From positions 219,343-283,342 of the forward strand of contig OY482850.1 of the NCBI GenBank assembly GCA_960531495.1: DNA of 64,000 bases, written 5' to 3'. The notes beneath the pieces were generated by a model, which saw only the letters and a list, made by a program, of their open reading frames with translations, was not told the origin of the DNA and ran no database searches. Below are positions 21,965 to 33,909 of this stretch, piece by piece. Origin of the DNA: Zeus faber (Eukaryota; Chordata; Actinopteri; Zeiformes; Zeidae). Both the position numbers and the translations under genes were made by a program. Numbering within the stretch: position 1 is the first letter of the stretch; every line of letters starts with the position of its first letter.

Positions 21965-22514
21965 CTACACCCAAGTAAACGACACACATGCTTATCCACA
22001 TAATGGAACAGAATATGATCCATCAGATCAGGCCACCTTCTTCCATTACTCCATGGTCCAATTCTGATAGTCGCTTGCCCATTGTAGGCGCTTTTGGGTG
22101 TCGACAAGGGTCAGCATGACCACTCTGACCGGTCTGCAGCTACTCAGCCCCATACGCAGCAAGCTGCAATCTTTTTCCCCAATGTGTAGTACAGTTGCTT
22201 ATCTGTGGGATCAGACAAGATGGGCTAGCCTTTGCTTACCACGTGCATCAATGAGCCTTGGCACATACTAACCACTGCATACTGGGAACATCCCACAAGA
22301 CCTAACATTTTGTAGATGCTCTGACCAAGTCTTCTAGCCATAACAATTACAAAGATCCTTACACTTGCCCATTTTTCCTGCTTCCAACCCATCAACTTTA
22401 AGATCTGACTGTTTACTTGATGCCTGAGCTGCCACCTGCTGGGGAGCTATATAATTTTGGCTACACTAATATAAAGTATTAGTGGCGGATTTAATGTTGT
22501 GGCTGATCGGTGTA
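21965..22514 (-). mobile_element. Tc1-like transposon fragment, inverted copy
   Basis: The right edge carries a terminal repeat that reads on the minus strand TATACACCGATCAGCCACAA and starts at a TA site, as Tc1/mariner elements do. Inside, the minus strand shares GCAGCTTGCTGCGTATGGGG and GCAGACCGGTCAGAGTG with 10263-10310, then a frame with SAYNGQATIRIGPWSNGRRW, part of the transposase core. It stops near 21965 and has no second terminus. Broken. Confidence 0.68.
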
Positions 22515-22999
22515 TATCAAAGCAGTCCTCCATACCTATCCTAGGGAGGGGGTCATGTTAAGATTTTCGGGAAAGAATGACAAGGACAAATTACGGGTTT
22601 GCTTGAAAATGCCAATGAATGTACAAAAAGAAACTTGTAAGTGTATGTTTATAGTGTCTGTTATAGTGTTTTCACAGTTTTATTTGTTCAAACCTATTTG
22701 CAGTTCAATCATTACATTTAGGAAAAAAAAAAATGGAACAGTATACAGTATTCTTGTACGTTTGGCGAAAAGTATTACTAGCTTGATAATACCTTACAAA
22801 ATAATTGACATATTTCTGTCATGCATGAATTATTCTAAATTATATATTTGGGAGGCTAAACAGTTTTTAACATATTGTCAATATAAACCAAAACACTGTG
22901 TACATTGTATATATGCATATGTCATAACCTGTTATTTATTCCATATTTATTTCAGCATCTTTGCACTCTGCACCATTGCGCCATCACCTTCCTGGTGTA

Positions 23000-23050
<51 letters not shown>

Positions 23051-24640
23051 GTGTGCGTGCGTGTGTGTGCGCGCGTGTGTGTGTGTTAAATGTTTGTACA
23101 TTGAGAGAAAGGGAAAAAAACAGAGTCAAATTCCTTGTATGTGAAAATACTTGGCGAATAAAGCTGATTTTAAAATCTGTTAATGTTTATTAAGTGAGTT
23201 TGACTAGAGCCCACCAACAGTAGCTGACTACAAGCAGCAAGGGGACCTCTCCTCCATGTTGCCAACAGGTACAGTATAGCAGACTAAAGAATGAAGTCTA
23301 TGAAACATAGGTTCCTGGATGTTATTTTTAGGTGAAAAGCAGTAGTAAAAACAACTTTAACAAACAAGTGTAACTATATAAACGACAACAAACTTTTTAA
23401 ATTAAGCAACATAACTTCGCCCTATGTGTCCGTTATACGTTATACGATTGGTCAAGATTAACAGATTAACATGACTCGCCTGTGGTTTTTAGTACAGATG
23501 CCGTTGCATTCCATGCAATGTACTTTTTTATGTTGTACTTATAGAATCTACATTGTGTATTTCTCCACCTCCGCAATCAGTCTCACATCGTCCTTTGTTT
23601 GAGTGAGTTCACCATATGTATCTCGCCAGAAAAATCACGTGACCAAAGGTAACATCATTTTGGGCTTCCTTTCCCCGTTGTAGCACTCCATCAATACACG
23701 TATCTATGTGTCTCTATACGATCCCAATTGGCCAGGTCACGATTCAGTCAAACATGTTACATTTTATCAAGGCTATGCTTTACAAAATCCTTTGTGTGCA
23801 TGTGAAAGCCTCAAATTGCAACAGCAATTTCCAAAAGCCAATGAGATTGTGTACCTTCACAATGGCGAAGCCAAAGAAAGCGACAAGTGGCTTAGTGTGG
23901 ACTTCTGGAATTTTGACACTCTCATGAATGTCTGATTCATGCGACTTCGTTCATCCGTTCTCCATCTTTAGATTTGTGCTTCTCAAAGCCAGTAGTTGTT
24001 ATGTGTGTGTGCAGAAAAGACAACATCTGCATATTTCATTTGTTAAATGAGCATTGCTCGATGTTTTACTCGTCATTCATGATTGAAAAAAATCACGTAA
24101 TGCAGACGAGGTTCAAGATGCGTTTTTAAGGATCAAGTGTTTCAGTGGTGGCCTCCTGGACATTATTGTAATTGGTGGGTGTGAGCATGTTCATTTTTTA
24201 GACACAGCATGTATGGGGCTCATAAAAATCTCGCCCACTTATTGTCGTCTGTTTGACAGCAAAACAAGGGAAATAGAGTATATTAAAGTATGATCAGATG
24301 CTGGCTATTTGAATGCTGATTGTATGCCCTGTGCAGCCTTGTTAAGTCGTAATGTCTCTGCATTCATGTCTGCAATAGTGTGATATCTCAGTATTCACAT
24401 CCTCTTCAATTTAGTGTCTCCTCCTCCCTTTTATCCTCTTCTGTCTTCCCCCTTGCCTCCCTATGTTCATCTATCTCTCTCTCTCCATTTAGTCTTTGCC
24501 TTTGGATCTGAAATGGTGTGATAATCTGCATGTCCATTTATTCTGCTGGAATCCCTCTAAAAGTATTTTTCAGGAAACTTAAGTCAGGAGGGTGTATTAG
24601 TATGGATTATGTAGGTATTAATCGTCTTTCATATAATGTG
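22515..24640. repeat. Unassigned with a (TG)n tract
   Basis: A (TG)n microsatellite with GC interruptions occupies 23004-23088. The rest holds no recognisable gene. The 227-codon frame 22510-23193 runs through the TG tract and has no domain. Another short frame (23708-23935) is unrecognised. Confidence 0.5.
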
Positions 24641-24664
24641 TGTGCGTGTGTGTGTGTGTGTGTG
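24641..24664. repeat. Short (TG)n tract
   Basis: A simple dinucleotide run of about 24 bp. Confidence 0.8.
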
Positions 24665-24829
24665 TCCGTGAGTGTGTAGAGCCCTGCTCTGTATCGGTCA
24701 AACAGTGATGAGAGAGAAGGACAGAGAGGGTGCTACTGCGGTAAATTATTTTATCGCACAGACAGATTTTTTCATAGTTTATATTCCAAATAGCTAGTGC
24801 TATTTTCTTTGCGCATTCCAAGTAGATAC

Positions 24830-25005
24830 CAATGACTAATTTTGTATCTTTGTCTTTCCTCCTGATAGACTGAGACAGTGGCATGGCTTCCCTGCAGCTC
24901 CTTCTCCATCTCTTGCCACTCAGAGTTGGATGGAAGAGGATCGAAATAAGTCCCAGGGATGCAATAGACAAAGTGGTGCACTTTCACAGGGTATATGTGT
25001 CTCAT
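24830..25005 (-). other. Possible protein-coding exon of unknown gene
   Basis: The minus strand has a plausible splice acceptor (GGTTTTTAACAG, ending at 25006), then an open segment MRHIYPVKVHHFVYCIPGTY, continuing FDPLPSNSEWQEMEKELQ. A weak donor-like TTG/GTATCT sits at 24830. The frame stays open to 24772. The mix of aromatic and charged residues looks like a real globular protein and unlike the transposon families around it. I do not recognise it. It could also be a fragment of an unrecognised mobile element or a chance frame. Confidence 0.3.
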
Positions 25006-25826
25006 CTGTTAAAAACCCATGAGCCAGTTATTCAGTTATATGAACTCAATTTGAAACAACTTGCGTGTTCTTGCAAGGCGTGTTCTTCCAACAGAGATGT
25101 ACGTTTGCAAAAAAGAAAGGACTAATGTATGTGACAAATGACCTCTTGAATCTTGAATCTTAAAGTTTCTTACTTTATGACAATTCCTCAACAGTGAGGA
25201 CATCTTGGGGACACATGGACACAAATTCACAAACAGTTTGCCATGGCCTGTTTAGCAACTCAACCTTTCTGGTGTCCTTTAGACTCAAGTATGCAGTGAG
25301 GAGTTGAAAACTTGCTAGTGGTTCCTCCCCCTGTGCCGCTTTAAAGTGATAGCTCAGATTGTTACGCGCACTTTACAAGGAGTGCATTCCTTCCAAATGA
25401 ATTCGGAGATACAGGTTAGTATCTCCCCATTCATTTGGGAGGAACATACTCCCAGTAAAGCATACTTTCTCACAACATGGGGGTAGTTGACTGGTCAAAC
25501 TGGAGGATCTATTACACTCACATGGAGGAAATAAATAAGCGAATACCACTGTATGTGTAAGAATCCCAACTTTATAATGTTCAGTTTAAGATGTTAATGT
25601 TATTCTTTTGTTTTCTGCTGCATGACTGAAAAACTACGGAGAAGAGAGGGTAAACAACCATACATCCTTGCTATTGGCCTTACCCAGAACAGAATTGATA
25701 CTTTCTACATCGTCCTGGACAAACTGCTTCTCCCCTGCTAAGTCGTGTGGTTTTGATGAACTTGATGAACAATCTTATGAGTCCCTGGTCCAGCTCTACA
25801 CTTTCATGCAAGCAACAGTCTACACC
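25006..25826. other. Intergenic; contains a near-perfect hairpin
   Basis: No gene recognised. An inverted repeat at 25371-25412 and 25419-25460 has about 42-bp arms and a 6-base loop; roughly 34 of 42 positions match. Confidence 0.55.
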
Positions 25827-26560
25827 AGGGGTGGGCAAACTTTCTGGCTCGGGGGACTGGCGGGCCAGACCACTAGTAGATGAGATGAAAAATGAGCAAG
25901 CATAAACTGTAAAATATATGTGAAATCTTATTCCTCTTATCCCATTTTTTAATTAATAAATTCATTAAAAAAAAAAAAATACAACAACTCACCATTGATG
26001 GATTTAATGAGAACAGTGTTGCTGGTCACCCTTAATACCAATCTGCTGCCATTTTCGTTTTGAAAATTCATAGGACAGCGCTCAGGTGTTCATCAGTAAG
26101 CTTGGCTCTGTGTTATGTTTTGTATATGTTCATCACACTGAACGTCTGTTAACACACATAAGTAGAGTCAAATAACACCAGCATCTTCTGTGCCAACTGT
26201 CGGATGTTTGAAAACTTTGTCTCGTTTAGTGAAGCATAAAACGTATCCAGTTTGATAGAGTTGAACTTCTCCTTTAGGACAGAGTCAGACTGGAGATCAA
26301 TCAGCTCCCACTGTAATTCCTACGGTGCTGCCTCATAATCAACTGACAGGGGACATGACACCTGTGACTTCTCAAACTTTTCAAAATCAGAGAAAAGACG
26401 GCAGAATTCTCCGTGCAGGCCGCCATCGATTTACTTTATTTATTCGCATGTTGGGGGGCTTCTTTCAGCAGCGCTAGCGTGGGGAAATGCGCAAATGATT
26501 TGTTTGTCATTTGTTTAAAGAACAAAGTCAATTTTACCTTGGCTTTCACTTTTCACTTTT
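25827..26560 (-). pseudogene. hAT transposon 3' end with transposase dimerisation domain
   Basis: The plus-strand end CAGGGGTGGGCAAACTTT at 25827 is a typical hAT terminal repeat. Minus-strand reading from about 26400 gives LQWELIDLQSDSVLKEKF, TFYASLNETKFSNIRQLAQK and MLVLFDSTYVC, followed after a stop by QTFSVMNI and LTDEHLSAVL. These are the conserved blocks of the C-terminal hATC dimerisation domain of Charlie-like elements. The Glu that usually follows the Cys is a stop here. The 5' part (catalytic core and zinc finger) is absent; the copy runs into an L1 tail near 26605. Inactive. Confidence 0.78.
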
Positions 26561-26604
26561 CACTTTTTTTACATGTCGTATACAAACTGATCTTTCCCTT
26601 TCCC

Positions 26605-26895
26605 GAACCAGCAATTCACATCCCCACCCAAAAACCGAGACAAAGAACCCACAACTACTCCCCGAAAAACACATGGAAGCCAGCTGCACGTACTCACCAG
26701 GAGCACGCCCCCCACTGGAGGCAGGCCAGCTCAACTCAGGTAACGGAGCGGACGCCACCACCCAGAACCCCCAGCTCCCCCACGAATACAGGCCTATACA
26801 CCACAGACATCCCCAGAGCTGCCCTGCCATCAACCCAACCACAGAGCCCCGGCAGACCAGAAGGACCCCCACATCCCCCAAAGCACCACGACATT
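26605..26895 (-). mobile_element. L1 3' UTR fragment, ORF2-proximal part
   Basis: Matches 36130-36415 and the reverse complement of 46490-46780 (CCACCACCCAGAAC, CCGGCAGACCAG, AAAGCACCACGACATTGCC). It contains the part of the tail nearest ORF2 and lacks poly(A), so it is an internal fragment. It is joined directly to a SINE. Confidence 0.72.
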
Positions 26896-27237
26896 GCCGC
26901 GACTTCGATTCCTGCCTGGGGCACTGTTGGCACTGTGCTCACATGGGGTTTCCTCCAACTAATGTCAGTAAGGACCCCCACCAAAACATGCACACATCAT
27001 CATCTGACCAGCGAATGACACTCGTCACCAGGTCCCCAGGCACCTCGACGAATGCGGCCCACTGCTCCTGGATGCACCCCCGGAGGAAGGACAAGCCAGG
27101 ATGGGTTAAATGCAGAGGCCTCATTTCACCGGCCACCATCCAAAGCATGTGCTTGTGTGTGTGTGTGCAAGCATGTGTTGTAGTGTGGTGTGTTGTGTGA
27201 CAAATAAAGACTGTTTCTTCTTTCTTTCTTCGTTTCT
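26896..27237 (+). mobile_element. tRNA-headed SINE, copy 3 (5'-truncated)
   Basis: The B-box-like GACTTCGATTCCTG opens the copy; the A box is missing. It has CTCACATGGGGTTTCCTCC, then CCCACTGCTCCTGGATG, GACAAGCCAGGATGGG and CGGCCACCATCC as in copy 1. It ends GACAAATAAAGACTG with a TTTCTTTCTT tail, the best preserved 3' end of the family here. Confidence 0.72.
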
Positions 27238-27244
27238 TCTCCGC

Positions 27245-29061
27245 ATTAAGGAGGGAGACGAATGGAAATCGGCCTTTAACACTCCCATGGGACATTATGA
27301 GTACCTAGTCATGCTGTTTGGTGTCACCAACACCCCTGCAGTCTTCCAGGCCATGGTGAATGACATTTTTAGAGACTTAATTAATGTCTGCGTGTTTGTC
27401 TACCTGGATGGTATTTAGATTCTCCACATTTGAGCAGGAACACGTCCGCCATGTCAAGTGTGTCCTCCAGAGGCTTCTGGAGAATAAACTACATGTGAAA
27501 GCCGAGAAATGTGAGTTTCATGTTCACAAGGTCTCCTTTTTGGGTTTGAGGAGAGGAGTGTACTAATGGACTCAGCCAAGGTTCAGGCAGTCATCGACTG
27601 GCCAGCCCTGGCCTCCAGGAAGAAGTTGCAGGAGTCTTTGGGGTTTTCTAACTTCTACAGGAGGTTCATCCGTAACTACAGGCAGGTAACATCCATCCTT
27701 AACTTCCTGGATCCCTCGTGTCAGTTTGTGGTGGTTGTAGATGCCTCAGATTTGGGCGTGGGGGCAGTAATCTCTCAGAGAGGGGTCATTGACAAGCTTC
27801 AACCATGTGCTTTTCTCTCTCGCAAGTTGTCCTCTGCAGAACGTAACTACGACATGGGGAACCAGGAGCTGTTGGCAGGAGTAGAACTCTCTCTCTCTGA
27901 CAGCGCTTCTGGTTGGGACAGTCCATGGATCGGGACACCCAGGAGTTTGTGGCCATATGTCCTGTGTGTTCACAGAATAAGAACCCCCACCAAGCTCCAG
28001 CGGGTCTGCTTCAGCCTCTGCCCATTCTTCATTGCCCGTGGTCCCACGTCTTGGACTTTGTCACAGTCCTTCCCAATTCTGAAGGTAACACTACAATTCT
28101 CACCGTGGTGAATAGATTCTCAAAGGCGGCTCACTTAATACCACTGCCGATTGCCAGAGAGACCACTGAAGTCATGCGAAACCAGGTATTCAGGTTGCAC
28201 GGCCTCCCTAGAGAAATTGTCTCGGATATGGGGCCACAATTCGCCTCTTGTTTTTGGACTCTTCAGGGTTCCACACCCAGTCCAATGACCAGTCGGAGAG
28301 GATGAAGGAGATGGAGACCGCGCTGCACTGCGAGGTTTCGAGAAATCCCACGTGGTCCAAAATACTGCTCTGCGTTGAATATGCTTGTAACACCCTGCCC
28401 AGCTCTGCTACGGTCCAGTGTTCATTCCAGTGTTCCCGTGGCTATCAGCTGCCTCTTTTTCCCGAGCAGGAAGGCGAGGTCAGCGTCCCATCTGCCCAGG
28501 CTTTTCTCCGCCGTTGCTAACGCACCTTGCAGCAGGCGCGAGGCACCCTACTCCACACCTCTGACCAATATCAGAGGTCAGCCAACCGTCGCCGTACCCT
28601 AGCTCCTGCCTACACCCCGGGACAGAAGGTCTGGCTCTCCACACGGGACTTACCCCTCTGGGTTAAATCCAGGAAGCTAGTTCCCACGCTTTGTCGGTCC
28701 GTTCTCCGTCTCCAAGGTCATCAACCTGCCAGCTGTTCAACTGCCTCTTCCCTGGTCTCTCCACATTCATCCCACCTTTCATGTCTCTCGACTCAAGCCA
28801 GTTAAGGAGTCCACTCTTGACCCGCACCGCCCACCCGGATCATCGACGAGGCCCCCGCTTACACGGTCAGTCGTCTACTGAGGTCTCGGCGCAGGGGAAG
28901 GGGCTTCCAGTATCTGGTGGATTGGGAGAGGTACTGACCCTAGGAAAGGTCATGGGTCCCTTCTTGGGCCATCCTGGTCCCGTCCGTCATCCAGGACCTC
29001 CACCGGGACCACCTGGACCAGCCCAGTGGGACGTCAGGAGATGTCCCTAGAGGGGAGGTTC
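27245..29061 (+). pseudogene. pol: Chromovirus (Ty3/gypsy) pol fragment: RT, RNase H, integrase
   Basis: The RT part reads [20 protein letters not shown] and then VYLDGI, where the catalytic YLDD has become YLDG followed by a stop. An RT-RNase H linker follows with [13 protein letters not shown], then RNase [26 protein letters not shown]. After a deletion the integrase gives [38 protein letters not shown] and IVSDMGPQF (second catalytic Asp kept) and a shifted [12 protein letters not shown] block with the catalytic Glu. C-terminal [14 protein letters not shown] is present. Many stops and shifts break it. The first integrase Asp block reads VLDFVTVLP, and no chromodomain is readable. The 5' part is absent. 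Confidence 0.85.
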
Positions 29062-29806
29062 TGTCATGAACCCTCACTGAGATCCAGCATTCTTTGCTCT
29101 ACTTATTTTCTTTTTATATTTTTAAAAATCTCCCAATTTTTTTTGATATGAAATTGGACCTCGGCTTTCTGTTGTTGTAGGATATTTTCAAAAAGAACAT
29201 CACACTTATAGTTTGTTTTTTTTAATCTTATTTTATTATTATCTTATTAAACCTTTTTATTGTTTTTAGATTTTATTTTTCTAAAGATATACGGCGACGG
29301 TTTGTTTATTTTTTGCCTTTATTTACCAAGGGAAACTGGCTGCTGCATAGTTCCACTAGATGTGTTATGAATCTAGAGTTTATCTAGAATTTCCTTTATC
29401 CTGTCAGTAACTCCCGTCATTTGACATCTGGCCCCTCCCCTTTGCTCAGCATCACCTAGGTTTTCCGCTCTTCCCCTCACCTGCAGCTCATCTCCTCAGT
29501 CACCCAGTATTTATACTGCTCCACCCCCTCTGTTCTGTGCCAGATTGTTTTGCTTAGGCTGAGCTCTCCAGCGTACCGTCTAGTGATCTCTCTAATACCT
29601 TGTTGATTCCCCGTTTTTTTGATCCTCAGCCTGTCTTACAGATTCTGATTCTCTGCATGTTCCTTGCTTGACTTGTTAGCCCTCGCTGACGGATATCCTG
29701 GCTTTCCTGACCCTGGACTGTTTGTTCTAAGATACCCCTGCTCTGTGAACTTTCTCCTGCATCGCGTTCTTGGGTCCGCCGCTGGTCTGAGTCAGTGAGC
29801 CTAACA
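29062..29806 (+). mobile_element. Probable 3' LTR of the chromovirus
   Basis: It starts TGTCATGAACCC right after the purine-rich tract AGAGGGGAGG, which is the expected polypurine primer for plus-strand synthesis. It ends CCTAACA at 29806. A TATA-like TATTTATACTG is at about 29508. The length of about 745 bp suits the family but includes a T-rich segment (29090-29340) that may be an insertion. The target duplication cannot be tested because the 5' end is lost. Confidence 0.6.
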
Positions 29807-32008
29807 AAGTGTCCATCACAGAAACTGTAGGCAGGACTCGAAAAGTAGAAGCAGCCAATGTATAAAATATGTGCGCTGGGTCCTGGAAAACAGATGTGTT
29901 CTGCAGACCAGCTTGTTACTCAACTCAACTCTACCTCGACTGTGCCTTTTTGATAAAGAATTTACTAATTCACTACAACAGTATTAACTGTTAAAATAAA
30001 TTGTATTTCAGTATAAATATTACTATGTTTGCTTAGTGATATTTTCATATCTCTGTTTTGATAGCTGTATGATGTATATGTTTAATTTACATATTTTATA
30101 CAAGCTGTATTTTAATTGCATTCTGTATTTATTCTTACAGTTTCACTCCATCATTTGTACACGTTCTGTGACTCTTGTGTGGTCCGTGATAGGAGTTTGA
30201 GCTCCTAAATTCAAGCAATGGCACGCTCACCCCAGATCTGTGTTCTATGAGCTATAACTCAGGCCGACTCCCTTCTGTGCTTGCCAGTTGAGATATATGA
30301 GATTCAAGCCTATTGAGGCATGACCACTGTGTGCCAGACATGAGCCCATGAAATTGTGGAGAGTGTGGCCTGCTTGTACTAGTTATCTGGGAATAGCCAA
30401 TAGAAAGAGCTGCAAATCAATGAACAAGTATAAACACAAACAAGTGTTTTTGGAAATTAATTTTGTCTGTTGAGTGAGAACTGATTTCGTTGCTTGATGC
30501 TCGTGAGCATGCTAGCAAATTTGTGAATTTAGAATATCAGGTACAATGCATTGAAGTCTTGAAAAATACTCCTGGGCTCTCCCCCATTTGATAGTCTGTT
30601 AGCGCACTTCCATGCAGAGCGTTTTCTGGGTAGGACGCATGTAAATGAGTGTGATCTTTAATTAAGAGATCGAGGCAAAACGTTTCTATTCTCTAATATG
30701 GAGATGAGCCCAGGGACCTGACTAGTCCCTCGAGAGAGGCTACTGTTAATAGACCAGACCGTTAGCTGGAGTCTCTCTTTTCGTGTCTCAGCGTGTCTCT
30801 CAATCTTCACGCACGCATGCACACACACACACACACACCTACATACACAGCATGTCATTTGGTGTAACTGAACTGTGAACAGACAGGAAATTAATAGGGG
30901 CAACTCTCACACTCTCTACAAGATAATTAATCCTCCGCCCCACCGGTACACCATCCCTACTCTACTTCGCTGTACCTCTTCCTACCATTTTATTTTTTCA
31001 GTCCCAATGTGCGATCTCAAATAATTAACTCTTAGTTTTGTTCCTGCCGGAATCGTTAATGGCAGAATACAAAAAACACGAAACAGGAAACCATAAGCCC
31101 ACCTTTTTGTTTTTCTTCCAGTTCGATAAATTTGTTTTAGCTTGATAAATAATTCTAATTTGATCACATAATTATGTATTATGAATCATAAAATGAATCT
31201 CATGGGTTTGTTTATTTAATTTGAAAATGGAGTGCTTTACACATTTTAAGGACGATGGTCTACTTTCAACCGTGTTTATTTTTGATAGAAATCGGCTTGA
31301 GCTAGGATTTGGAGTCCTCCGATAAACTTCAAGATCTAGAAAAACACCCTAAGGAAATCTGTCATCTTAAAGGTTGTTCAGGGCTCTCACTACCAGTAGT
31401 CCTTTGATTTGAGAATGTCAAAACTTTTCTGATTAGTCACAGACTGGTTGGTTTGATCTTAGGTTTTGGCACCTGTATCATGTGCTACAACCCCAAGATG
31501 TGTGATGCTGTCTTTTGAACGTATCAGTCGTCTTAAAGCTTAATAAATACTGATAATATTTGAACGGAATCTCTCTCATTTGTGCAGGACACTGAAATCC
31601 TCCAGGACTCGTGGACGGCAGCAATTTTTCTAAGGGAAATAAATGGAGCATGCTGTAGGGGTGTGCAGGATGAAGGGAAGAGACTCATTCAAGGGACAGA
31701 CAATTGTCTCAGGGCAAATTGCACCTGCAAAAAAAATAAAAGGTGCAGAGACACGCTGCTGAATACAAAATTCAAATCCATTATTCATCACATGCTGTAT
31801 GTTTGAAATTCTATAAAAATGTATTTAATTTGTAATTTTTCTTTTACTGGTTTCAGGCAACTGACTATGGACTGATTTAAGAAGATAGGGCATGCCATGG
31901 TAAAAGGGTGCTATCTAGTGGCATATTTAAGAATGTAACCATCTGCACATTAGATGGCAATATTATTTACTTTCCTTCCAGACACCAGACTTCTCTTTCA
32001 CAGAAACT
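29807..32008. other. Unassigned sequence, no gene recognised
   Basis: No transposon or gene could be recognised over this 2.2-kb stretch. Two polypyrimidine-AG sites resemble splice acceptors: CTCTCTCATTTGTGCAG near 31588 and TTCTTTTACTGGTTTCAG near 31857. No coding segment with recognisable content follows either, so host exons are not supported. Confidence 0.4.
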
Positions 32009-32009
32009 T

Positions 32010-32159
<150 letters not shown>

Positions 32160-32329
32160 ATATAGGCGTGTATGTCACCCCTTCTCAAATCTGAGTCACA
32201 TTGCTCAGATTGCCTCACTATGTGTGAGTGTGTAAAGCAACCTTGGGCCCACTGAAAGGTGGTGTATAAATCAAAGCCATTATTCATTACCAAGTCCTCT
32301 GTTGTCATGGGGAGGGACTCCAATTCACA

Positions 32330-32690
32330 TTGTCATTAAACATAGAAAAACTTTCTTCCATGAAAAGAGAAGCTGCCTATTAACAGGGCTTAGATTGGTT
32401 GTTTGGAAAACCACCCAAACAAAAGAGAAAATCTATGGTCACAGGGATGTGATTGGTTCACATCCCACTAAGCCTGTGATTTGCGGTTTGGAAACCCACC
32501 CCAAAAAATAGAAAATATATGGTAGCAGGGTTTTGATTGGTTTACACCCCACAAAGAATGTGATAACTTATTTGGAAACCACCCCAACAAAAAGAGAAAA
32601 CCCCTCATAACCTGTGATTGGTTCCAGGCACTGAAAGGGGCAGATTATGTAATTGGAGACGAGTACATCTCAGTATATAAGGAAATCCAA
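32330..32690 (+). promoter_or_regulatory. Tandem inverted-CCAAT array ending in a TATA box
   Basis: About 85-bp imperfect tandem units (starting about 32405, 32489 and 32574, with a partial unit before) each contain GATTGGTT, the reverse of a CCAAT box, 30-50 bp downstream of an AACCACCC/GAAAA block. Inverted CCAAT sites lie near 32392, 32450, 32537, 32615 and 32651. A TATATAA box follows at 32674-32680. This is the arrangement of a strong NF-Y-dependent promoter such as a retroviral LTR or a testis/histone-type promoter. No open reading frame of interest follows, and no LTR boundaries were found. The promoter function is an inference. Confidence 0.45.
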
Positions 32691-33651
32691 AATATTGGTT
32701 AGTTAGTTGGGCTGGATGGATAGATGGATGGATTTTGAACGATGGATGGGCGATGGATATTGAACAGTTTTACTTGTTGGATTGTGTTCAGATAGATGAT
32801 TATGATATTGATCATAGTGGCGCGGTGTTGTAGCAGGTTTTAGGTTGTTGGAAAAAGTGTCTGTGGTTCATTAATGCAACTTTTGTAAAGGTGAGGGGAA
32901 TGATGAGTGTTTGTTTTCAGAACTGTAGTTTGTGTTTGTTTGAATGATTTTATCGCAAAGTATTTCAAATTGATAAAACAAAATCAAACAATATAAATTG
33001 GGAAAAATTGCTGACTAAATATATTGTTGTGATGTCACGGAGAGCAGATATGATGCAGAAATGCATTCGTTTTTGGTTTTTATTTTATTTTTTTATTATT
33101 ATTTTTTATTTTTTTGGGGGTTTTGTGTCAAAGTGATGTGCTGGTTGAGATAAGATAATCCTTAATCCATCCCACAGAATGGTAGGAAGTGTTACAGCAG
33201 TAACAGATTGGCACAACGGCATGAAGCATTAGTAAATTGGTAATTCTAAATGAAAGGATATGATGAATAAGTAAACAGTATAGATTATACACTATACATT
33301 AAAGAGTAATATTGCATGAGTGAATTGTCAGTTTTGGTGTGAAATTAAGTAGTGTTTGTGTGTTCAAATCCCTACCGGTTCCTTTTTTCAGTAAGGCTGG
33401 TAATTGTTTAAGTATAATAGAACAGCATAACTTTTATTTTTACTCTAGAAGTAATCTTGATTTGACATTGAATAAGGTAGCTGTTAATATTCAGTATAAT
33501 ACTTAGCAAGTTGGCTAACAAAGAGAATTTAGTTTTGTTTTTGTATAAAAATGAAACACTAAAATAAATGTGAAATATTTGGGCCATTTTAATGACTTTT
33601 AATTTGAGCATTTCAAAGTTTAAATTTAAAAATATCTTGTGAACTGATTAA
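32691..33651. other. Unassigned, AT-rich; T-rich tract
   Basis: A GGAT-rich simple stretch lies at 32712-32760 and a T-rich stretch at 33068-33120. No gene or transposon was recognised. Confidence 0.45.
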
Positions 33652-33909
33652 TGTTGTGTGGGAGTCTGGCCACAGGTAAGGGTTTAGGGAGGGAGACAGA
33701 GTCCTTTTTTGTCCTGCTACACCAACATGGCGAGAGTTTTTATTATACAGTCCAACAGAACAGTCAGACAAACATTATGAAATCTCCCTGTCTCGAGTCA
33801 GACCAATCAGCACTGCGCGGGCACTGATTAGGCCCGATTCGAGGCAGCATGGCGCAAAGGGAACCATCGTCCACAGCCAGTGCTTGACCATGCCCCTTGG
33901 TCCGCCACA
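33652..33909 (-). mobile_element. Probable 3' LTR of a Gmr1-like element
   Basis: On the minus strand it begins TGTGGCGGACCAAGGGGCAT and ends CCCACACAACA, giving TG...CA ends over about 258 bp. It has a TATAATAAAAA motif and lies downstream of the RT fragment of the same strand. A related fragment is at 2026-2170. Confidence 0.5.

Noticed and set aside
22510-23193. A 227-codon open frame
   Set aside because: It spans a (TG)n tract coding for Cys-Val repeats and has no recognisable domain.
29807-31900. Host exons after polypyrimidine-AG sites at about 31588 and 31857
   Set aside because: The following sequence has no recognisable coding content and no matching donors; such sites occur by chance.
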